Position numbers and translations under genes: made by a program
Part shown: positions 50,601 to 58,870 of the stretch, piece after piece
Numbering within the stretch: the first letter of the stretch is position 1
Layout: every line of letters begins with the position of its first letter
Notes under the pieces: model-generated
Seen by the model: only the letters and a program-made list of their open reading frames with translations
Told to the model about the DNA's origin: nothing
Databases searched by the model: none
Source of the DNA: Tenacibaculum sp. SG-28
Lineage (GTDB): Bacteria > Bacteroidota > Bacteroidia > Flavobacteriales > Flavobacteriaceae
Direction: 5' to 3'
Assembly (NCBI RefSeq): GCF_002954385.1
Contig: NZ_MQVY01000001.1
Coordinates: forward strand, 472,892 to 536,891
DNA: 64,000 bases

Positions 50601-51333
50601 TCAAACTTCGAATACTTTCGATATTGCGAATGCAGAGGAAGGTACCTATGTATTCATAGTACTCGATAGTAATAATTGTTCTGCATTCTCGAATCCTGTT
50701 GAGATTGTTGTTGAGCCACCTCTTGAATTTAGAAGAAGTAGACAAAATATTTTATGTACTGGTGATGAAAACGGACAAATTACAGTCTCGGTTAAAGCAA
50801 GTTCAAATCCGGGCTATTTAGTTGAATATAGTATAAACGGTGGAGTAGATTATTTTACCTCAGGTACGTTTACCAATTTAGCGGTAGGGGATTATACAAT
50901 TGACATTCGCGCCTCTAAAGATTCGTACCAATGTTTCTATCAAGAAACTTTTAAAATTAAAGATAAAACCGATATAGCTGCCACTGCTGCCATAACCCAA
51001 GAGTATACTTGTGCGCAAAATGCCACAATTACCTTTACCCAAGCTACTGGCGGAACTGCTCCTTTTACCTACGGTATTAATGGAACGTATTCTTCTAGTT
51101 TGGTTAAAGATAATTTACAAGACGGTACTTACCAATTATCGGTAAAAGATGCCAACGGTTGTGAGATTATCATAGACGAAATAATTATAGATCCACTGCC
51201 AAACCAACCAACTTTAGATGCTCCGATAACCTATAATTGTGATGGTACAGGAAATGTAACGGTTAGCCCAGCTGGCTTATCTATAGTATTGATAATGGTG
51301 CTTTTGATTCTTCCAATGTCTTTACTGGTTTAA
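47686..51333 (+). CDS. Giant SprB-repeat adhesin, N-terminal piece
   Basis: 1,215 codons to the first apparent frameshift. The signal peptide (LLLTLIVIFSVVIIHAQ) leads to a ~380-residue N-terminal domain with YAGLYWTGIYPFE and a GWALVIIYE segment, seen at the start of many flavobacterial giant surface proteins. Then comes a DUF11-like domain (QLVKTIEDAAGND, YNISFQNVGTDNALNTELID), Ig-like domains and the first SprB repeats (GGTAPFTYGINGTYS, GTYQLSVKDANGC). Near 51276 the frame is lost; one added T continues it as YSIDNGAFDSSNVF. It is the third gene of the operon and presumably T9SS cargo, with a sorting domain beyond the window. Roles in gliding or adhesion are inferred from SprB. Confidence 0.85.
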   Translation: MKKLLLTLIVIFSVVIIHAQEQKIVSESTRPLSAAVKRADVPFQNRFNTVTRGEMTFVGNNILNRADFNDPYDGNEANSNFTLGYIDVDSDASTFSSSMSTLTLPSCSKIVYAGLYWTGIYPFENWADEAAGVDTTDPDWNRMKFKVPGGNYIDIVADNSDVNAGDVIYRDGDPDERPYVCYKDVTDLVSGLSNPEGDYYGANIKATLGQDTFDGRLGSSAGWALVIIYENETSSSKKFYIYDGFSTIRKADGSSVDVNVSGFQTVPTGPVRAKLLVAALEGDRQIVGDAFRIKDVNDNFVDITSGDNNTSNNFFNSSITRDNNFVNTRTPNSINTLGFDLDLFDLNNTGNSILGNNDTETTLNFTTDGDSYYPFLLGMAVEVIEPNIQLVKTIEDAAGNDISGQAVALGGELYYNISFQNVGTDNALNTELIDILPKNVDLIETDITFPSGISASDYTYEQPVLANGFRGKLTIDIPDNLVQENGAKYDIRFKVKVVATCNDLRDVCSNVIQNQAFANYDSDKGGLPRVENAPSFAGIDACNFGIVGTSNFLADTSGCSFERDVVLCGTEIVLTAGSGFATYEWTDSSGNVIGNEQTVTVTQAGTYTVNKVAPVGCIDGSETVNVITFNNEPNPLLPFADIMLTCPDDGSDLAEIYLCGTGSSRTINLPFDAATGTTVTWQKLDETSCPDTASTVCGNFNTACTWDTIGTNFTQDISEEGEYRLEVLYDGRCPKTYYFNVFSSTLNPDITVTDILCGANGEIVINGIPNNYQFKVVGPNGYEEGYQDANTFVVTEPGDYNLSIRLNDATAASCEFTFDPINIQRRDIALDLLPTDINCPGDIGEVRAQVTNVPGLYTYTLIKDGATIATEGPTDVNDFTFDVSTGGEYSVQVDTDACSITETVIVNQVDDLVLSATKTKDITCTDGTSNGIITLNATGGTLVANANYSYAIWSYNGIDRYASVDAIPAADFQTSNTFDIANAEEGTYVFIVLDSNNCSAFSNPVEIVVEPPLEFRRSRQNILCTGDENGQITVSVKASSNPGYLVEYSINGGVDYFTSGTFTNLAVGDYTIDIRASKDSYQCFYQETFKIKDKTDIAATAAITQEYTCAQNATITFTQATGGTAPFTYGINGTYSSSLVKDNLQDGTYQLSVKDANGCEIIIDEIIIDPLPNQPTLDAPITYNCDGTGNVTVSPAGLSIVLIMVLLILPMSLLV

Positions 51334-53489
51334 GTACAGGAAACCACGTAATTACTGTAGCCTATGGAAGCGGATGTACTACAGATATTACCGTTACTGT
51401 CTTATCGAATCAAATTTTTAACGGTACTATTTTAGGAGAAACGGATAATTACTGTAATACGCGAGGTAATGGAACTATTACTATTGAGGTATTTAATTTT
51501 AACGATGGTGATTACGAGTATTCCATCGATAACCAAAACACATGGATTACTGTAACAGAAAGCCCTTATACCATAACCGATTTAGACTTCGGTACCTATA
51601 GCGTATTCGTAAGAGATAAAAATGCTATTGAAACCTGTGTTTTAAGTCTTGGCGATGTAAATATTAAAGAACCAGACGAATTAACCATAACTGCCACAGA
51701 AATTTCACCTGCTTCGTGTGCAGCTACTAATTCTGGGGCAACCGTAGAAGTGCAAGCTACCGGAGGAATACCTCCTTATCAGTACAGTATGGATGGTGAA
51801 AATTGGCAATCCTCTAATATTTTTACCGATGTCGCACCAAGCGATGACGAATATACATTTTACGTGCAAGACAGCCGAGATTGTAGTGAGTGTGATTGCG
51901 ATTCTGATGGAGGTGGAGCAGTAGGACCAGGGCCTGCTTGTACCCCCGGATTTTACCAAATCATAGAAAAAGTTTTACGCGTTATTGATCCGGTGACAGG
52001 AAATAACGAATTTATATACAATCCTGTTACTGCCTCTGGTGCTCCTTTTGAAACCAATACTATTGCGGTTCATCCAACCAATTACTATATCTATGGGGTA
52101 CAAATTAGTACTGGATATTTATACCGTATGGATCCGCAAGACCCAAATGGTCTCGTAGAAATTTTAGGACCGGTTACTAATGGCGGGGCTGATTTAAATT
52201 TTGATCCTAATATTTGCTCCTTTGATGATGATGCAAATTTATGGTTACGTAAAGGAAATGGCGATTTTTATAAAGTCGACGTAACTACCAGAGCCTACAA
52301 TAAAATATCCTTTACTGGGCCAAATGCAAAACTTGCAGATATGGTAATTATCAATAACATAGGGTATTCTATTAGAGCAAATAAACTATATACCTTTGAT
52401 TTAACCACTAATCCTATACAAGGAACAGAAAAAACCATTGCCGATTTAAGTGGAAGCGCGAATAAAGGTTTTGGTAGTGTATTTACTACCCAAGACGGTG
52501 ATTTGTATGGGTTTAGTAATAATACTGGTGAGGTTTTCCGCATCGATGACTTTAAAACAGCAAACCCTGTTGCCGTTAAAATATACCAAGGTACTCCTTC
52601 TAATTTTAACGATGGAGCCTCATGTCCGGGAGCTTGTTTACCGGTACAATTCGAATGTGTATCTTCTACCACAACAACTTTAAAAATAAATGAACCAGAG
52701 TCGGTTATCCATACGGCTACTGTGGAAGGATGTTACGACGGAACCAATGGAGAGATAGCTGTAGAGGCTACACAAGGTGAAGGGAACTTCCAGTTTTTAA
52801 TAGAAGGGCAAACTTGGCAAACTCCAGATCCGGTATCTGCAACTAATTACACCTTTACTGGTTTAATTCCCGGAACGTATAGAGTTCGTGTTAAAGATGC
52901 CTTGGGTTGTCTTTCAGAATGGAGCGAACACACCATTGCCGCTCCGGTCACTGCAACCTACACGATAGTTCCGGTAACTTGTAACGATGGCGTTGTAGAA
53001 ATAACTGCTGCCGGTGGTGACGGTAATTTTGTGTATAGTTTTGTGCCAGTTGGACAAGCGTCTTCTTTTGATACAGTTACGACTTTCAATATTCCTACTG
53101 CTGGAAATTACGATCTTTTAGTTAGAGATAACGGCGGAAATTCACCTTATTGTGAATATACAGAAACGGTTTCTGTAACAGCAATTCCTAATCCAGTTGC
53201 GGTATTAACAGCAATACAGCCAAATTGTAATTCGGGTGAGGGTGCCATTAGCGTGGCGTTATCCGATGGGACAAACCCTTATGAGGTACAAATTTCGGCT
53301 ACCGATGGCTCCTTCTCAAATACAGCAGGACCAAGTACTGCAGCCACAGTACTATTTGAAAATTTACTACCAAATACTTACGAAGTAACAGTAACAGATG
53401 CGAATGGATGTACAAGTGTACCGGTTACCACAACAATAATTGCACCCGATAGTATTGTAAGTAGTGCAAGTTTAACTACCGATTTTACG
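51010..53489 (+). repeat. Super-repeat family A, copy 1
   Basis: Measured from the cysteine codon of TCAQNATITFTQATGG to the matching cysteine of copy 2; 2,480 bp including a ~780-bp beta-propeller-like insert. Confidence 0.75.
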
Positions 53490-56400
53490 TGTTCGGGTAA
53501 CGGTGTAATCACTTTCGTAGCAGCTACTGGAGGTACTGCACCTTATACTTATGGTATCGATAATGTTTATTCCGACCTTTTAGAGAAGGATGGTTTAACC
53601 GAGGGAACTTATGCGCTAACGGTAAAAGATGATAATGGTTGTGTGTTAGATTTGGGTAGTATTACTATTGACCCTTTACCAAGCAAACCAAACTTTAGTA
53701 GTGCAATTAGCTACAATTGTGACGGTACCGGAAACCTAACGGTTACCCCAGTAGATCCTAGCTATACCTATACCATCACCGATGGAACTTCTACTACCGG
53801 GCCGCAAGCATCTAATTTGTTTTCTAATCTGGTAGCAGGGGTAAACTATACCATTACCATAGATTATGGTAAAGCATGTACCACAGAAATAACTACTAAA
53901 GTACAACCTAATAATGAATTTGGAGGAACTATTGTATCGAGTGAAGACAGTTCTTGTTTTGAATCGAATAATGGTTCCATTACTATTGCTGCTAACAACA
54001 TCACTAATGGAGATTTTGAATATTCTACCGACGGCGGAGTAACCTGGGAAACCGCTATAGACAACCCATACAAAATAGTAGGTTTAGCTGCAGATGCGTA
54101 TGATATCGTAATTAAAGAAGATACCTGTGAGGTAGCTCTTGGTTCGGTAACTATTAACGAGCCTACGCCAATTACCTTAACGGCGGAGGTAACCCAGTTG
54201 CCATCGTGTACCGCAACAAATTCTAATGCTACTGTAACTATAAACGCTTCCGGAGGAACACCACCATACCAGTACAGCATAGACAACGGTGTAACTTGGC
54301 AAACCTCCAATGTATTTACCGATGTACCGCCGAGTACCACCGATTACATTGTTAACGTTATTGACAGCAGAAACTGTAACGAGTGTGGCTGCTCTTTAGA
54401 CCCTTTTGAAAATGGAAGTTTTGAAGAACCAGTGTATAATGGAACTGGTTTTAAAATAATAGACGAAAATCTTGTTCCTGGTTGGGATTCGGATGCCACG
54501 GATAATAAAATTGAAATATGGCACAATAATTTTAAAGGAGTGCCTGCTTCTGATGGGAATAATTTTATTGAATTGAATGCTAATTTAGTTTCAGCAATTT
54601 ACCAAGAATATTGTACGCAACCTGGAGATATTATCAGTTGGTCTGTAGACCATAGAGGAAGAAGTGGTGTGGATGTTGCGGAGGTGCAAATAGGCGGTTC
54701 TTTAGCAACAGCTACCACGCAAGAAACTATGAGTGATGGAAAGTCTGCTTGGGGAAGTTATTCAGGTACGTATACCGTACCTGCAGGACAAACTGCCACC
54801 ATTATTGCTTTTAAAGCGATTTCCACAGCAAGTGGTAGTTTGAGTGTTGGTAATTTTATTGATAATGTAAATATTCAAATCAATAAAGTAAATTGTACAC
54901 CAATTACCATAAGTGTTCTAGAACCAGAGGAGGTATTGCACCAAGCTACAGTAGAAAATTGCTACGATGGTACCAATGGAGAAATAGCAGTGAATGTTAC
55001 CCAAGGAGTACAAGATTACTTGTTTAGAATTAATGGTGGTGCATGGATTTCTCCCGATCCTATCGATGCTACTAACTATACTTTTACAGGGCTTGTTCCA
55101 GGAACCTATACCATAGAGGTACAAGATGCTTTAGGGTGTATTTCTGATCCATCAACCCATGTTTTAAAAGATGTTTTAACAGCTACGCACACCGCCGGAA
55201 TCATTACCTGTGATCCTACCAATGTTAGTATTGCCGCCTCGGGTGGTGATGGAAATTACGTATACAGTGTCGTACCAACAGGAACAGCACCTTCGTTTAG
55301 TGCTGCTACAGATATTAGTATTGCTACCGCGGGAAGCTATTCCATACTGGTAAGAGACAATAACGGAAATGCCCCATACTGCGAATTTTCAGAAACGATA
55401 ACTATTGATGCCATTCCTAACCCTACTGCAACACTCGCGGCAACGCAACCTAACTGTGATGGGGATACAGGAAGTATTCGTGTGACCATTTCCGATGGGC
55501 AAGCACCATTTACAGTAACTATTGTAGACAGTGGTGGCGCCTCACAAACTACTCCAGCAAGTACCGATACTAATGTACTATTCGATACTTTAGGTACTGG
55601 TACATATACAGTTACTGTAACCGATGCTAACGGTTGTTCAAGTGTTGCGCAAACCGAAAGTATTGCAGTACCAAATCCATTGGTTAGTAACGCGAGCCTT
55701 ACGACCCCATATACATGTACTGGAGAAGGGGTTATTACCTTCGACATTGCTACTGGCGGAACACCAGATTATACCTATGGTATTAATGGCGTATATTCTA
55801 ATGATCCGGTAAAAACTGGTGTAACAGCGGGAACCTATGTGCTAACAGTAAAAGATGCGAACGGTTGTACATTGGCCCTGCCAGACATTACTGTTGCCCC
55901 ATTGCCTAGTGAACCTACATTTGTACCTGCGGTAACCTATGCTTGTGATGGAACCGGAACGATAACCATGGATCCTAGCAATGCCGGATATACCTATCAA
56001 ATTGATGGGATAGCGAACACCCCAGCAACTTCTAACGTATTTACAAATCTAGCTCCTGATGACTATGTAATTAGCATAGACTACGGTAGTGCTTGTACCA
56101 AAGAAATTACCGTTAGAATAGAAAACAACCAAGAATTTACAGCGAGTATTGTAAATACTACCAATAGCTCTTGTAATGGAGCGGATGATGGTAGTATCAC
56201 GATTACCGCTTCCAATTACGGTACTTCTTATGCATATACTACCAACGGAACAGATTGGGTGACAGCTACTAGCGATACGGTTGAAATCTCGGGCTTAGCC
56301 CCGGGTGCTTACTCAAATATTCAGGTAAGAACTAGTGCAACAGGATGTACTTTAGACTTAGACGATGTAAACCTAACAGAACCAGCTTTATTAGAGGCTT

Positions 56401-57215
56401 CTGCAACTATTTTAAAACCAGTTTCCTGTACTGCTCCAGAAGGTGCTACTATAGAGGTAGATGGCACGGGAGGTACTGCAGGGTATACCTATAGTATAGA
56501 CGGTACCACCTACCAAGCTAGCAAAATATTCACGGAACTTTCCGACGGAACCATTACCGTGTATGTTAAAGATGCCTTCGGTTGTATCGCTACGGAAGAT
56601 ATTACGATTGCCCCAGCTACTCCAATACTATTTGATGTTAGTGCAACCACTTGTTATAATGGTTCTAATGGAGAAATTAATATCACTGTTACCCAAGGAA
56701 ATGGCAACTACCAATTTAAATTGAATGGTGGAGCTGCGCAAACGCCAAGTCCAGTAACTGCCAATAACTTTACTTTTACAAGTTTAAGCCCAGGTACCTA
56801 TACCATTGATGTTACAGATGGTGTTGGATGTGAGGGAACACAACAGTCAGTTACTATTTATGATGAATTAGTAGCCACGGCAGTGCCTACCAACCAAAGT
56901 TGTGCTGCTGGAAAGATTGAAATTACGGCAGTTGGTGGTGATGGAAATTATGTATACAGCGTTGTACCAGCAAATACAGCAGTTGGTACTTTTGCTTCGG
57001 ATAATCCTGTAGAAGGTTTAGCAGCAGGTGTTTATGACGTGTATGTTCGAGATAAAAATGGTCTTGCCGATTTCTGTGAGTATTTAATTGAGGATGTAGA
57101 AATTTTAAATACAGTTCCTGTCGGTATCACAGCAACGGCCAACCAGCCAACCTGTAATGGAGATTTAGGAAGTATAGAGCCACTATTGCCAATGGAAATG
57201 CACCACATACTGTAA
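51276..57215 (+). CDS. Giant SprB-repeat adhesin, second piece
   Basis: This frame continues the same protein for about 1,980 codons with no start of its own that makes sense (the first ATG at 51750 lies inside a repeat). It holds two and a half copies of a long super-repeat (units at 51010, 53490 and 55716) made of SprB repeats such as GGTAPYTYGIDNVYS, GTYALTVKDDNGC, NCDGTGNLTVTP and CYDGTNGEIAV. Copy one contains a beta-propeller-like insert at ~51903-52680, copy two a jelly-roll-like insert at ~54395-54900, and copy three has none. The frame ends just past 57179, where one added G continues it as EATIANGNAPHTV. Confidence 0.82.
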   Translation, partial: LIYSIDNGAFDSSNVFTGLSTGNHVITVAYGSGCTTDITVTVLSNQIFNGTILGETDNYCNTRGNGTITIEVFNFNDGDYEYSIDNQNTWITVTESPYTITDLDFGTYSVFVRDKNAIETCVLSLGDVNIKEPDELTITATEISPASCAATNSGATVEVQATGGIPPYQYSMDGENWQSSNIFTDVAPSDDEYTFYVQDSRDCSECDCDSDGGGAVGPGPACTPGFYQIIEKVLRVIDPVTGNNEFIYNPVTASGAPFETNTIAVHPTNYYIYGVQISTGYLYRMDPQDPNGLVEILGPVTNGGADLNFDPNICSFDDDANLWLRKGNGDFYKVDVTTRAYNKISFTGPNAKLADMVIINNIGYSIRANKLYTFDLTTNPIQGTEKTIADLSGSANKGFGSVFTTQDGDLYGFSNNTGEVFRIDDFKTANPVAVKIYQGTPSNFNDGASCPGACLPVQFECVSSTTTTLKINEPESVIHTATVEGCYDGTNGEIAVEATQGEGNFQFLIEGQTWQTPDPVSATNYTFTGLIPGTYRVRVKDALGCLSEWSEHTIAAPVTATYTIVPVTCNDGVVEITAAGGDGNFVYSFVPVGQASSFDTVTTFNIPTAGNYDLLVRDNGGNSPYCEYTETVSVTAIPNPVAVLTAIQPNCNSGEGAISVALSDGTNPYEVQISATDGSFSNTAGPSTAATVLFENLLPNTYEVTVTDANGCTSVPVTTTIIAPDSIVSSASLTTDFTCSGNGVITFVAATGGTAPYTYGIDNVYSDLLEKDGLTEGTYALTVKDDNGCVLDLGSITIDPLPSKPNFSSAISYNCDGTGNLTVTPVDPSYTYTITDGTSTTGPQASNLFSNLVAGVNYTITIDYGKACTTEITTKVQPNNEFGGTIVSSEDSSCFESNNGSITIAANNITNGDFEYSTDGGVTWETAIDNPYKIVGLAADAYDIVIKEDTCEVALGSVTINEPTPITLTAEVTQLPSCTATNSNATVTINASGGTPPYQYSIDNGVTWQTSNVFTDVPPSTTDYIVNVIDSRNCNECGCSLDPFENGSFEEPVYNGTGFKIIDENLVPGWDSDATDNKIEIWHNNFKGVPASDGNNFIELNANLVSAIYQEYCTQPGDIISWSVDHRGRSGVDVAEVQIGGSLATATTQETMSDGKSAWGSYSGTYTVPAGQTATIIAFKAISTASGSLSVGNFIDNVNIQINKVNCTPITISVLEPEEVLHQATVENCYDGTNGEIAVNVTQGVQDYLFRINGGAWISPDPIDATNYTFTGLVPGTYTIEVQDALGCISDPSTHVLKDVLTATHTAGIITCDPTNVSIAASGGDGNYVYSVVPTGTAPSFSAATDISIATAGSYSILVRDNNGNAPYCEFSETITIDAIPNPTATLAATQPNCDGDTGSIRVTISDGQAPFTVTIVDSGGASQTTPASTDTNVLFDTLGTGTYTVTVTDANGCSSVAQTESIAVPNPLVSNASLTTPYTCTGEGVITFDIATGGTPDYTYGINGVYSNDPVKTGVTAGTYVLTVKDANGCTLALPDITVAPLPSEPTFVPAVTYACDGTGTITMDPSNAGYTYQIDGIANTPATSNVFTNLAPDDYVISIDYGSACTKEITVRIENNQEFTASIVNTTNSSCNGADDGSITITASNYGTSYAYTTNGTDWVTATSDTVEISGLAPGAYSNIQVRTSATGCTLDLDDVNLTEPALLEASATILKPVSCTAPEGATIEVDGTGGTAGYTYSIDGTTYQASKIFTELSDGTITVYVKDAFGCIATEDITIAPATPILFDVSATTCYNGSNGEINITVTQGNGNYQFKLNGGAAQTPSPVTANNFTFTSLSPGTYTIDVTDGVGCEGTQQSVTIYDELVATAVPTNQSCAAGKIEITAVGGDGNYVYSVVPANTAVGTFASDNPVEGLAAGVYDVYVRDKNGLADFCEYLIEDVEILNTVPVGITATANQPTCNGDLGSIEPLLPMEMHHIL
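51903..52680 (+). other. Inserted beta-propeller-like domain in adhesin copy A1
   Basis: About 260 residues between the cysteine cluster DCSECDC and LKINEPESV. Segments such as NTIAVHPTNYYIYGVQISTG, NGDFYKVDVTTRAYNKI and GFGSVFTTQDGDLYGFSNN repeat a blade-like pattern resembling DUF6923/propeller domains of secreted proteins. Fold assignment is by pattern only. Confidence 0.6.
53490..55715 (+). repeat. Super-repeat family A, copy 2
   Basis: Starts at the cysteine of TCSGNGVITFVAATGG; 2,226 bp including a ~500-bp jelly-roll-like insert at the place where copy 1 has its propeller-like insert. Confidence 0.75.
54395..54900 (+). other. Inserted jelly-roll (CBM/DUF642-like) domain in adhesin copy A2
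   Basis: About 170 residues after the cysteine cluster NCNECGC: NGSFEEPV, VPGWDSDATDNKIEIWHN, ASDGNNFIELNAN, ISWSVDHRGRSGVD and WGSYSGTYTVPAGQTA are the hallmarks of DUF642-like or carbohydrate-binding jelly rolls. Sugar binding is likely for the fold but not shown. Confidence 0.65.
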
Positions 57216-57330
57216 TAATTTCCGATACTGCTGGTGTTTTACGTACGATTAGTGATTATGTAGGTAGCACAATTGTCTTTAATGATTTACCAGCAGAAAA
57301 TTATACCATAGCAATAACAGATGCCTTGGG
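55716..57330 (+). repeat. Super-repeat family A, copy 3 (no insert, partial)
   Basis: Starts at the cysteine of TCTGEGVITFDIATGG and follows the same order of subrepeats, but passes straight from KDAFGCIATEDITI to CYNGSNGEINITV with no inserted domain, then diverges after the repeat around QPTCNGDLGSI. Confidence 0.65.
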
Positions 57331-58870
57331 GTGTTCTGTCACTACTAATGTTAGTATAATAAATCCTAATGCTTTAGTAATGGATATTAAGGAGGCTTTA
57401 CCGGAGAATTGTGTAATTGATACGTCCCTAACTGGATTTGATTTTATAAATATAAATCCTGCTGATTATGCACCTTACCAATTACAATACAGTATCGATA
57501 ATGGTGCAAGTTGGGCCGATTTTAATACCATTTCCGATGGGCAACTTAGAGGATTTAATTCTGGAGATATTGTTTTTCCAGTACTACGAACAGTAGAATC
57601 AGATGGTATAACCACTCGCTGTCTTATCGCATATGGGCAGTATGAAATACCATATCCAGTGGAAGGTTTAATCGTTGATCCTGTGGCAAACCCTACTTCA
57701 TGTACCTCTGGATTTAGTGTAACTGTTGAGGCATTTGGTGGAACAGGGCCTTATGAGTTTGCTATCGGAACACCAACCACTTGGTTACCACCAGACGGAA
57801 CGGACCCAAATACACTAACATTTTATAACTTAATTCCAGGATTGACCTATGAATTTTTTGTAAGAGATGCCTCAGGATGTATCAAAAAGAATAATGAAGA
57901 TGTATATGCAGATTTTACACCCTCTGTTCCTATTAGCGCAACGGTAGATAAAGCATCTTGTAATGGTTCTTCTAATGGTGAAATTACTTTTTCTATAGAC
58001 AACACCTCTGGTGATTTAGTAGCGCCGTTTACCTATACATTATTCAAAAGAGACGCAACCAATACCGGTGTAGCTGTAACGGGGTATGAAAATATTTCGC
58101 AAGCAGATTTTGCAGACATTACAGTTACAGGGCTAAACCAGGGCGAATATTATATTTTAATTACCGGTTCTGGTGCAGGATGTCAGTTTGGTAGTACCGA
58201 TACATTAATTCAAGAAGGAGTAGCTATTAATGGTAGTATTTCAAAAGTAAACGATATTACCTGTGATGTTGATGGTGCCGTTCGTGTAGACAATGTTACT
58301 GGTGGTTTTCCCGGGTATACCTATTCTGCTAAAGTTTATGAAACTGGAAATAATACAAATGCCATTGCATTTAATATCACAAACGCTGGCTTGGTAACCG
58401 TTAACGATACCGATCTTGGTGGTGTTACTTCTGTAGATGTGGAAATTTCAGTTACAGATTCTAATGGATGTCCACAGGTACTAGGTATAGAAACACTTAC
58501 CCTATTACCACCACCATCTATTGCTAGTGTGACCTCTAGTTCTTGTGATACGAACAAAACAATAACCGTAGTAGCATCTGGTGGAACTGCCCCTTACCAA
58601 TATTCAATAGACGGTGGAAGTACTTATACCAATACAACTTCAAATACCACCTATACTTTTGATGGCTTAGTAGCCAACAGCTATGATGTTGTAGTAAAAG
58701 ATGCTAATGGTTGTACCGATACACAAAATAACCAAATTGTATATCCGGGTACTAACTTTACTTTAACCACTGGTCAAAATTTAAATTGTGTTCCAGGAGA
58801 AGCCGAAATTAACGTTACTTTAAATTCTGGCGCAAGTTGGTACTGCGGGAGACTTTACTTATGTAATTAA
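57179..58870 (+). CDS. Giant SprB-repeat adhesin, third piece
   Basis: About 560 codons in a further frame: ATIANGNAPHTVIISD, ALGCSVTTNVSII, then three or four more SprB-like repeats (FGGTGPYEFAIGTP, SCNGSSNGEITFS, GGTAPYQYSIDGG). This stretch links the first super-repeat family to the second and is not itself clearly part of either. The frame is lost near 58835; the shift is opposite in sign to the others (one base too many or two too few), after which VGTAGDFTYVINAV continues in frame. Same gene as the pieces on either side. Confidence 0.8.
   Translation, partial: ATIANGNAPHTVIISDTAGVLRTISDYVGSTIVFNDLPAENYTIAITDALGCSVTTNVSIINPNALVMDIKEALPENCVIDTSLTGFDFININPADYAPYQLQYSIDNGASWADFNTISDGQLRGFNSGDIVFPVLRTVESDGITTRCLIAYGQYEIPYPVEGLIVDPVANPTSCTSGFSVTVEAFGGTGPYEFAIGTPTTWLPPDGTDPNTLTFYNLIPGLTYEFFVRDASGCIKKNNEDVYADFTPSVPISATVDKASCNGSSNGEITFSIDNTSGDLVAPFTYTLFKRDATNTGVAVTGYENISQADFADITVTGLNQGEYYILITGSGAGCQFGSTDTLIQEGVAINGSISKVNDITCDVDGAVRVDNVTGGFPGYTYSAKVYETGNNTNAIAFNITNAGLVTVNDTDLGGVTSVDVEISVTDSNGCPQVLGIETLTLLPPPSIASVTSSSCDTNKTITVVASGGTAPYQYSIDGGSTYTNTTSNTTYTFDGLVANSYDVVVKDANGCTDTQNNQIVYPGTNFTLTTGQNLNCVPGEAEINVTLNSGASWYCGRLYLCN

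Noticed and set aside
51750..57215. An independent gene starting at the ATG at 51750
   Set aside because: That ATG is inside a SprB-like repeat, has no signal peptide, and the frame is open upstream to the break at 51276.
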